From: Diphasiastrum complanatum
Lineage: Eukaryota; Streptophyta; Lycopodiopsida; Lycopodiales; Lycopodiaceae
NCBI GenBank assembly: GCA_029204225.1
Contig: CM055102.1
Coordinates: forward strand, 19,404,688 to 19,468,687
Direction of reading: 5' to 3'
Length of the DNA stretch: 64,000 nt
Part shown: positions 56,165-64,000 of the stretch, in pieces
How the letters are laid out: every line of letters begins with the position of its first letter
Position numbering within the stretch: the first letter of the stretch is position 1
Made by a program: the position numbers and the translations under genes
The notes under the pieces: model-generated
The model's input: only the letters and a program-made list of their open reading frames with translations
Database searches by the model: none
What the model was told of the DNA's origin: nothing

Positions 56165-56405
56165 TGGTTCATCGTTGGTCCATTGCTGGACAACTTACCA
56201 TATACATCAACTTTTTGAGTATCTTGCTCAAGATACATCGCTCCAGGTCCATCGCTGGACAACAACTCATATATCTTCAACAAGCTTCTCCATATTTGAG
56301 TAAGCCTCATCGTTGGTCCATCACTGGACAACGGCTATTATTTGAAGGGAATGTCATGCCAAAAAAAGTTGTATGAACCCTCGCTGATCCATCGCTGGAC
56401 AGCGG
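56165..56405. repeat. About 70-bp tandem repeat, four units
   Basis: TCATCGTTGGTCCATCGCTGG-like cores occur at about 56168, 56240, 56308 and 56380, each followed by ACAAC or ACAGC and then more variable sequence. On the minus strand the cores would encode SSDGP repeats, but the spacers are not coding-like. Confidence 0.8.
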
Positions 56406-56748
56406 ATTCATACCTTCACATTTATCATCTAGAACACTTGATAACCCTCATAAGTATACAAGGGATGAATGCAAATACATGAAACGAGCAGAACCACATA
56501 CCGTAGAGTTAAAGCATATAACTTCAAGCCAAAGAGGGCGCCATCTCTTCCAACCTTCTTCTCACCGTATAGTAGAAAAAACTCATTCGAGAACAAGCTA
56601 CATATAGTGTTTTCGTAGGAAGTATCGTGGAAGCTCCCTTTCAGCCAAAAATGGTGGAAAAATATTTTTTAAAAAGTTAGGACCATCCAATCATATATGT
56701 TTGTTTATAGCATGATCAAGGGTGGTAACTTTTGATAAAGAAGAGTCC

Positions 56749-56751
<3 letters not shown>

Positions 56752-56780
<29 letters not shown>
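56752..56780. repeat. (GA)n microsatellite, about 14 units
   Basis: Perfect GA repeat following AGAGTCCATGA. A similar TCCATGAGAGAGAGA occurs at 48788. Confidence 0.9.
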
Positions 56781-56782
<2 letters not shown>

Positions 56783-56819
56783 CCACCAACCGTACCCAGA
56801 GTTAGCAAGGTACCTTAGG

Positions 56820-56857
56820 GGGCAGTTAGCACCCCTGAGATGGAGTGCTAACTGCCC
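56820..56857. repeat. Perfect 13-bp inverted repeat (hairpin)
   Basis: GGGCAGTTAGCAC (56820-56832) and GTGCTAACTGCCC (56845-56857) flank a 12-nt loop. It lies about 65 bp past the 3' end of the Penelope-like RT frame on the minus strand, so it could belong to that element's 3' end. Confidence 0.85.
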
Positions 56858-56921
56858 ACCAAGAAAAAATCAGCATTTGTTGGTGACGTAAACATCAGTC
56901 TAGGGATAAATTGTTGGTGAT

Positions 56922-57545
56922 TTAATATAGCTTCCCCATCATAAATCCGTTCTTCTGGAATGTACTCACAATGTTTTTGACTTCATTAATAAATGCCTCT
57001 TGATTGCTACAACAATACATTGCAGCTATAATCTGCGAAATAATCACTTTAAAGGTCGGTCTATTGGATGCTAAGTGGGTGTATTGGAAAAAAGGAAAGG
57101 GAAGTTCCTTCCTTTTGTCGAACTTCCTCATCTGGAAGTCTCCTGAAACAGGATCAAAGGTAGTGATAATACTCAAAAAGTTAACCGAGTTATCACAAGT
57201 TCCCTCGTCTTTAAAGGTCAAATATTCCAAAGGGTAAATCCATTTAGCATTATCCATAGTACGTGGCTGATCTTTATCCAAAAATAACATAGCATCCAGA
57301 TTGTTGATAAAACAGATGTCATCAATATACCGAAAGGCATATTTGAAAGCACGTAAGTAATCTGTTTTGCCAAGTTTGGCAAGTCTCTTCATAAAGCTTA
57401 ATTCACAGAATGATAAATACCAATTACACCAGGAGGGAGAACAAGCAAAGCCCATAGGAATACCACATACTTGTTTCCAAGTCCTATTACCTAGTCTCAC
57501 AATGCAGAAAACTTTGCAACCTACAGATTCCCAAATAGAATTTTA
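56922..57545 (-). pseudogene. Penelope-like reverse transcriptase fragment
   Basis: Minus strand. Text from 57545: WESVGCKVFC, then NRTWKQVCGIPMGFACSPSW (GIPMG encoded at 57450-57464), CNWYLSFCELSFMKRL, and FRYIDDICFINNLD (RYIDDI encoded at 57315-57332). Then WIYPLEYLTF and the thumb-like text to the stop at 56922. The pairing of GIPMGxxxSP with RYIDD, and the YPxxL box after it, is the pattern of Penelope-like elements, unlike copia (YVDD) or gypsy (YxDD after LPFGL). The longest frame has no ATG and the upstream part (57550-58055) is decayed. No GIY-YIG endonuclease follows, so if complete the enzyme would be endonuclease-free or have it N-terminally. Confidence 0.72.
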
Positions 57546-58055
57546 TCCCACCACTTCACCCCTCCTTTTAATAGAATTATAAATTTCAATAAAAATTAAC
57601 TGGAAAGATGATATTTGAAAATATCGAAGTCCAAGAAAAGTCAGTAATAAGTGCTTCCACTAAAGGATTCACTCCATTACAAACGAGACTTTTCCTTCAA
57701 ATATTTTCAACCCGAGTGATAGTATAATCATTCCATTGAAACCTACTTATGCAACAGAGATATTCTAGATTTAAGAAATTGAAATACTTTAATCTTAAAA
57801 TTTATCTAAATTCCAAGTCCATTTCCACAAGTAGTAATTTATATGACATAACAGTCTTTCAGAAGAATAACCATGCTGAAAAGAATCATATAAACCAGTC
57901 TGATGTCTTATATTCGAGAAATTACTAAGAAGTAAAGGATTAATTAAGAAAGTGAAAAATAGCTTTGAGGGCCTCTGATCTTGTAAATAATGAGATACCA
58001 CATTGGGATCTAGATTAAACCTCAAAATTTTCCAAAATACCCCACATTTGATCAA
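57546..58055 (-). pseudogene. Decayed N-terminal extension of the Penelope-like element
   Basis: Minus-strand text upstream of the RT shows scattered coding-like stretches (LVEALITDFLGLRYFQISSF, GYSSERLLCHINYYLWKWTW) broken by stops. Its position and orientation suggest the N-terminal RT region, but I cannot identify motifs with certainty. Confidence 0.35.
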
Positions 58056-61000
58056 ACGGTTTTATTTTTTTCCATATCGCGACTAGGTACTAAAACACAT
58101 CATTGAGCTTTTGATTTTTACAGTCCTAGAATTCCCTTTCCAAAATTACTGATGTCCCATACCATCAGCTTTTCCTTCCAGAAAATCATTAACCGCCTTA
58201 TCTGATATTCTAGAAATCCACGATCATCTAGCTATCCTATAATCACTATAGGTTATTATCTCTTGTTCCCAAACACTGGAGAATCCATTTATTTGGATGA
58301 CTGGCATGCCCATCAGATGGATACCACAAATCCACACCTGATCTTGATTTAGACAGAAGAATTAGCATGGTTCAACACTACATTTGGATCCTTACAAGCT
58401 AATGATAAGCTTAGAATCCCCATTAACTCTAGGGACAAGCTTCTATCAATTAACAGATCCAATGTAACCATGTATCAAAATTTACTTCTAACATCACAAT
58501 TGACATCCAAAACTGTGGATACCTCAATGGTTACAAAGATATAAGTTATGAATTCAACTACATGAATTCTATCCAGGAAATTAATAACCGGTATTAAACA
58601 ATTATTTACAGGGATTTACCTTAAATCCTTATGCGAAATACATTTCCCGATCACACTTACTACCACTGATGTCCACTCTTCTTCCCTCTTTAGAATTTTT
58701 AGTTCCCTGAAAATCCTTCAGCTAAGGTATCAAGAAGACGTAACGACATTAGTAAATGTTTAAAAATTAATTACTGTAGGAAAAATTCTAAAACAATTTC
58801 ATTTCTATCCTATACTTGGGCTGAATAACTGATACATCAAAAATCATCTACGTATGTGAAACAGTACTAGTCTGATCTTTTGAATATAATTCACCATAGG
58901 ATTTTACTGGAAATGAAATCAGTTATGTACTTCCTATTATTACAATTTTTTCAATCTATTCTCCCTTTTCACTTACTGGCTTAAGAATTACTTCGTTAAA
59001 GTTATCTGTAATTAATGGGAAATAAGATTTGGATTCGGGTACTTTCTACACTATATTCACTCCAGATAATATTGTTGAATAAAGAATTACCTCCAAATAC
59101 TATGAATTTTCCACCATTAATTATTTAACAAGTATCTCAAAAGCTTTGGTTTATTCAATTTTAATGACCAAAATCATCAAAGCCACAATAACCAACTGAT
59201 CGGTGTTCCACCAATTTGAAAAGGAGAAAATCGAAAAAAAAACACAATTTAACTCCATTTACTGGGAGTACCAATACTCCAGAGTTAAGTGGTTTAAATA
59301 GCATCGTACCAAGGAATCGAATTCCTAAACTGGGTATATGCCTGAGAACTAAACCATTCTTCCCTTTCCATCAAGATCAGCTTAAAAAAATTCATTTCCA
59401 AAATCGATTATTACAGCTTAACCAAAGGTCCAACAATACTAAAGTTCCAAAAATAAATTGGCTTAGCAAAAATGTGAAAGTGATAAAGTCATAAAACATG
59501 CATATTGTCCCTAGAGAAAGGAAATTCAAATTCCTTCGACTCCTGATACGAGAAACAATACAAAATCCAAGGCTAAATTTTGACAATCAAACACCAAGAA
59601 ACCGAAATTTCTATAACTGGGTGTTAGTAACTTGAATTTCCGGAGTTGTACCAGAAAACCGATTTCAATCCAACTCAAAGCTACCAAAATGTCTAAAATT
59701 CTTTTCAAGCCTAGATTAAATAGCATGTAATAGCACTGATGCAAACAGTTGGCCAATTCACCAAATTGCCAACCAATTCTCATGCATCAGAACAACTTTA
59801 ACCACCAAGCATAAGCATGCCAAATGCCCAAAGATTAATATTTTAACCAAAAAAAACCATGGGCTCCAAAAAAAACAAACCCTAAATTTTTCCTTTAAAA
59901 AAAAAAACATTTTAGGGCCGGCTCCCTCATCTTCTTCATAGAGAGCACGAGCTTCCAACAAATCGAGAGAGAAAAAGCCTCCACCCATCAAGCAGGCTTT
60001 ACCCACGACCACATTCGTTGGAGGAAAAGAGAAAGAGAGAGGGATAACTCTCACTCGGGATTGCGCGCCTCAGGCAAAGCTCGCAGCCGCTTTCCACCGC
60101 TTCCTCTATCAAGTTCTGATCTGCAGAAAACAGATAATCATTCTGCCTCCTACTGTGCTCATTTCAGGCGCCCCCCACATTTTACCACGCTCTCATGGAA
60201 ATAGGTAAAAGCCACATGATTATTCTGCAAGAATAATCCCACAGATACATCTTCTACCCAAAATCCACAGCAGGAGAGAGTGTTCAGCAGAACAAAACCT
60301 GACCTCTTTCTTGCCAAAGGTGTTTTCTATCTGCATCAAATATGCAAACTCATACTGAGAAAACCTCAACAGGCAGAAACCAGCAGTCTTTTGGCTTTCA
60401 ACAACTATCCAGGGTTTCAAAACTCAAAACGAGGTTGAGATGAGGCTGACCTGCCTCTATTGTGGATCAAAATAGGGTTACCACTCTCTTTCTGTCTCTA
60501 TACTACACTGACTTTAAAGCTACTTCCAGTAGATCAAAGAGAAGATCATGCAGGTCTTTTACCAAGGGAATAAAAATCCAGAACAGAATTTGTAAGATTG
60601 CTTCATAGCAGAGAATTGACAGCTTTGCAAAGAGAACCAATTGTGGTATAGAAATGAGATTTGGTCTGAAAGTGATTTCGGATAGATTCAGAGTAAGATA
60701 CCTAATTGAAAATTTTCGAATAAGAGGAATTCTCTAGGGATTGTGTGGACAATCTGGATCTAGAACATGTTTGAAATTTGAATCATTATCTATAAGTAGT
60801 ACGGTAAAAGGCCAAAGGTTACTAATTCCATTTTGATTGGAATAAAAGTAAGTTTGATCAGAATTTAAGTCTGAGAGTTTTGTATTGAATCAACCTAATC
60901 TTAGTTGAGTACTACGATCAGAGAGGGGTTGATTGAGTGGAAGAAATTATGTAGTTAGAGGTAAGTGGGATTGGAAAACTATTGAGAGTGAATGTTATTC

Positions 61001-61320
61001 GTCTCAGAGATTTTCCGGATATGTTATTTACTCATGAGAAATAGAAAATCTTTTGTAGCTTAGTTACAAGATCTCAGTGAGATATGTGAGTAACATATGT
61101 GGGTTCTGGAGGAATCTCCTAGATAAAAATGTAAGGACCCTAAATTATTGCCTCTAAGATTAGGATAGGAGAACACAATAAGAGAGACAATGGAGCCAAA
61201 CCGCCCAACCAATCCTAGATCAAACCTGGATCTAGCCCCCAAGCCATGCCATGTGAAGCAAGAGGAGAAGAGAGAAACTGGTGACCTAAATCCAATATGT
61301 CGATGGGAGAATCCCTACCT
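58056..61320. other. No gene seen
   Basis: 3.3 kb with no recognisable coding text. Frames such as 59216-59494 are short and lack any familiar motif. The stretch 59930-60180 is richer in G/C and CT/GA words and could be an old promoter or LTR region. No RNA gene was recognised. Confidence 0.4.
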
Positions 61321-61336
61321 CATTATATAGAGAGCA

Positions 61337-61423
61337 AACCCAACAGGGTTGGCTTAGCTGGTTAGCTTGGCATCCAAAGTTTCTTTGGTCCCAGGTTCGA
61401 GCCTCCTCTTGGAAACCAAGAAG
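61337..61423 (+). mobile_element. tRNA-like SINE, 87 bp, with 16-bp target duplication
   Basis: Contains an RNA polymerase III box A (TGGCTTAGCTGG, 61350-61361) and box B (GGTTCGAGCC, 61394-61403) spaced as in tRNA genes. Between them CCAAAG-TTT-CTTTGG can pair. The unit is flanked by perfect 16-bp repeats CATTATATAGAGAGCA at 61321-61336 and 61424-61439, the mark of retroposition by a LINE-type machinery. It ends GGAAACCAAGAAG without a poly(A) run and has almost no sequence outside the tRNA-like part. It does not fold as a complete tRNA by eye, so it is a SINE or retroposed tRNA derivative rather than a working tRNA. Confidence 0.75.
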
Positions 61424-61439
61424 CATTATATAGAGAGCA

Positions 61440-61773
61440 GAGTCATGTGCATGAAACCATGCAACCGCCATGCAGGTCAACTATAAATAGATCACATCTC
61501 TTCATGTAGTCCTCCTACCTATATCCGTCACACAAACATGCAATACTCCATATGTCTCAATTAGAGTGTCTGGGTCCTCTCAACGTTATTAGTCACAAAC
61601 TAGCCTTGACATGGATTTAAATCACGACGTGACCAACAATCTCGAATACCGGAGGGCCGGTCTACCATATTAGGACTATTCCAGATCCTTAACCGAATAT
61701 GGTCATGACAAATTGTTTACACGATTTTTCAAGCTAGAATTCTATCATTAGTTTCTTAGCTAATGGGTCTACA
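61440..61773. other. No gene seen
   Basis: Spacer between the SINE and the gypsy RNase H. The minus strand may hold the gypsy RNase H-integrase linker, but no integrase motif is visible. Confidence 0.4.
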
Positions 61774-62390
61774 CTATACTTCTCTTTGAGTCACGTGGGT
61801 TGCTCCTATTGCCACCAGGTGCTCATGTCTGCTTAATGCATCTACAATCACGTTATTCATTCCCACAATGTGCACAATATCTATGTTAATCTTTGAGAGA
61901 AAGTTTTGCCATCGCATTTGCTTTGGCGTGAGCATACTTTGAGATGCAAAGTACTTAAGTGATACATTGTCTAGAAAACACTTTAAAGGGCTTTCCTGGT
62001 ACATAATGTCTCCAATGCTTGAATTGTTGCAACTAATTCTTTTTGATGAATTACATTGATACTCCACGTCACTTAATTTCTTAGAAAAATATGCAACTGG
62101 TTTTCCTTCTTGTATTAGCACGGCCCTAATAGCAAAGTTTGACGCATCTGTATGGATTTCAAACAGTTTGATGAAGTCTAGTAGAGCAAGAACAGGTTCT
62201 TGAGTGATTCTTCGTTCGAGTGCTTGGAATTTTTTTTCACATTTGGGTGTCCATGTCATCTTCAAATGAGTCTTTGGATGTTTTCCAACAATGGTGCCAT
62301 GATTTTCCTAAATGCTTCGATGAATCTTCTGTAGAAGTTGCATAGCCCCATGAAGAATTTGATGCCATGAATGGTTCTAGGTGTTAGCCA
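61774..62390 (-). pseudogene. Ty3/gypsy RT thumb and RNase H (chromovirus-like)
   Basis: Minus strand from about 62390: FFMGLCNFYRRFIEAFRKIM (the usual FLGLxxYYRRFI), a frame break, then WTPKCEKKFQALERRITQEP and VLALLDFIKLFEIHTDASNF with the RNase H Asp, GKPVAYFSKKLSDVEYQC, a damaged HEKE box (SSKRISC), LTPKQMRWQNFLSKINIDIV and NNVIVDALSRHEHL, the normal end of RNase H. Length and order fit the family. The lost Glu box and shifts make it inactive. Confidence 0.85.
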
Positions 62391-62568
62391 ACTTAGAAAA
62401 TGCAACCAATCTAACCATTTATACTTAGGAAAACAAAAATCCCAACCAACCTAAAAGCCAACTCAGAATCTATTCCCAAAAACTAACCAAAGGCAAAGAC
62501 AAGTCACTCGCAAAATTCCAAGGCCTACGTGGTTGCCAAACTAACCTTAGTAGACGCCAAAAATGCGA
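62391..62568. other. Unrelated insert replacing the gypsy RT palm
   Basis: About 180 bp (ACCAATCTAACC, CCAACCAACC-rich) between the two halves of gypsy RT. The YxDD region that should be here is missing. Confidence 0.6.
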
Positions 62569-62898
62569 GCTCCTATTTTTCTTTTGTACAAAAAATACAG
62601 GAGGGCAATAGTAGGGTGAACTATTGGGTCTAATAAAGCCTTTCTTAAAGAATTCGTTAGTTCGCTTAAATTTTTTCTCTTTTTGGGAGAGGCTTACTCT
62701 ATAGGGTGGTCTATTGGATATGGAACTTGTAGGAATGATATCTATCTTATGGTTTTCGAGTCTTTCTGGACCTAAGGAATTTGGAAGTTCATCAAAAAAA
62801 CATAAAGAGTACTTTGATAAGAAAGCTTCAATATGGTTATTCAAAAAAGAATTTGCATACAGATTCACATCATCATCATCCACATCTTGAATAAACAA
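62569..62898 (-). pseudogene. Ty3/gypsy RT N-terminal part
   Basis: Minus strand: FFDELPNSLGPERLENHKID, IIPTSSISNRPPYRVSLSQK and FFKKGFIRPNSSPYYCPPVF with FVQKK. This is the standard start of gypsy RT (HxIDLxPGxxPxxRPPYR ... GFIRPSxSPYxxPxxxVxKK). It ends at the 62391-62568 insert. Confidence 0.83.
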
Positions 62899-62939
62899 GA
62901 AGTAAAAAGAATTGCATGCTTTAGTACTTTAGCCATATG

Positions 62940-63340
62940 AATATGACATACTATAGGGATAGTTTCCCACTATAAAAATCAATCCCCTTGTTCTCGCTTC
63001 CATTTCGATGATGTTCTTGTTCTATCCTAGTAGCATAGTAAATAACTTGTTCTAGTGTGTCAGCATGAACTAGATCTACTCCCTGCTATATGTGTCAATG
63101 CAAATCAAAATACAATTTTTTCTTTTGTTCCTTCTTAGAAATAGAATAGAATGGTTGAACTTTCAAAAGCAACTCCCAAAAACATTTAACATAATCAACT
63201 TCTTGTTCATTTTATTTTTGCCTAAAAACATCCCATGCAACAAAAGTAGCTTTCTTATATTCTTTGGGAGAAAATGAGATTCGATTTGCTTCTTGAAACT
63301 ATGCCAAGTGGATGCAGCTGCTTATCTAAATGCAAGGTTG
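62940..63340 (-). pseudogene. Ty3/gypsy gag fragment
   Basis: Minus strand from about 63318: STWHSFKKQIESHFLPK, then after a shift KEYKKATFVAWDVFRQK, stop, NEQEVDYVKCFWELLLKVQP and LVHADTLEQVIYYATRIEQE. This fits the gypsy gag pattern WxxFxxxxxxxFxPxxYxxxxxxxxxxxxQ...V..Y...F..L. It lies 5' of the RT on the same strand. No zinc knuckle or protease is visible between them, so gag and RT are joined by a deletion. Confidence 0.65.
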
Positions 63341-64000
63341 CATAGTGACTCTTAAGTAATTTGAAAATACACTTTTTTTAAAACGAGAAAATCAAGATTT
63401 TTAGTTCATTCAAGTAAATTTTCTACGTTACTAGTATTCTCGTCAAACTTGGAAAACTTAGAAAGCCTACCATCTATCTTAAAAAGTCTCCTTTTTTTAT
63501 CTAAAAGAAGAAGTGGACTCAAGAAAATCATGAGGCAAAGATGACAATGGTAAAGAGGAGCTTGAAGAACTTCACGAGGATGCATAATCATAAGATTTGC
63601 TAACATGCAAGGATAGTAGATTCAAAAAAAGTGACATGCAAAAGAGATGGAGGAGAGTTCAGGTTCATGCAAGTCTTATAACATGAAAATGATGGACATG
63701 CAAATTTTTGGAAGAAGTCAATGCATCTTAGAATTGGGATTTTTGGGTTCAAAATGAAAGTTTTTGAACATATAGACTTTGGAATGGATTTAAAATGATG
63801 ATAGTTCAATTGTGTGAAAAATTGCAACTTATACTTGACTAGTTGTGGCTATTTTAGGTATTTTAGAGGCCAAACATGTATAGAGACTTCACATGATTTT
63901 CTCACACGTGTGAAATTCGAGTAGAGACCATTTTTAAGTTGGGTCCAAGTCCAATTAATCGTATACACAAAAGTTCATTTTTAGCTTTACTTGGCAATTT
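63341..64000. other. No gene seen; CACACGTGTG near the window end
   Basis: Probable 5' part of the gypsy element or another LTR. CACACGTGTGAAATTCG at 63903 resembles the palindrome of the copia LTRs. Nothing else can be supported before the sequence ends. Confidence 0.4.

Noticed and set aside
59216-59494. 92-aa Lys/Asn-rich ORF
   Set aside because: No recognisable motif or neighbour support; it is compatible with chance in AT-rich DNA.
61337-61423. Functional tRNA gene
   Set aside because: Box A and box B are present, but no complete cloverleaf with acceptor stem can be drawn, and perfect 16-bp target duplications show retroposition.

Overview
The window is plant nuclear DNA made almost entirely of transposable elements. 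Every recognisable coding stretch belongs to a retrotransposon or DNA transposon, and I found no intact host gene, rRNA, functional tRNA gene or CRISPR array. Ty1/copia elements primed by initiator tRNA-Met (TGGTATCAGAGC), Ty3/gypsy remnants, a CACTA (En/Spm) remnant and long AG/CT microsatellites all point to a land plant. A Penelope-like reverse transcriptase and two pieces of an unusual transposon-type protein family hint at a large, repeat-rich, possibly non-flowering plant genome (fern, lycophyte, gymnosperm or bryophyte). That last step is inference.

Layout. 1-602: deleted copia fragment (family A). 1196-6781: full-length copia element A with CTCAA target duplications; its reverse transcriptase is replaced by about 1 kb of unrelated open sequence. 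7218-7583: broken DNA-binding-type protein relic, followed by 7600-11880, a GGTAC-rich tandem repeat carrying four copies of a 117-bp exon-like island. 11944-12116: compound microsatellite. 12117-14315: gag fragments and gypsy repeat copy R1. 14316-16886: 5'-truncated copia element 2, which keeps the YVDD motif. 17515-21792: gypsy pol pieces (minus strand), including repeat copy R2 and a 313-bp tandem duplication. 22745-24396: 5' end of a family B copia (minus). 24880-26288: CACTA transposase relic and terminal repeat. 27027-27970: C-terminal relic of the unusual protein, again flanked by GGTAC-rich DNA. 28283-32126: family B copia, plus strand. 32270-37074: gypsy protease relic and unrecognised ORFs. 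37075-42844: three-LTR composite of two family B elements (minus) with CCAAC duplications. 42906-46330: 5' part of copia element C. 49907-55273: full-length copia element D (minus) with GAAAA duplications but no reverse transcriptase core. 56165-58055: short tandem repeats, a hairpin and a Penelope-like RT (minus). 61337-61423: minimal tRNA-like SINE with a 16-bp target duplication. 61774-63340: gypsy relic (minus).

How the parts relate. The elements with complete ends and target duplications (A, D and the B composite) all carry broken enzyme sets: A lacks the protease DSG and RT, D lacks RT/RNase H and has integrase substitutions, and the composite is rearranged. Mobilisation in trans by competent relatives, or damage after insertion, must explain them. 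Most LTRs of the A/2/C group share a TATA box and, 100-180 bp downstream, a CACACGTGTG palindrome containing a G-box core.
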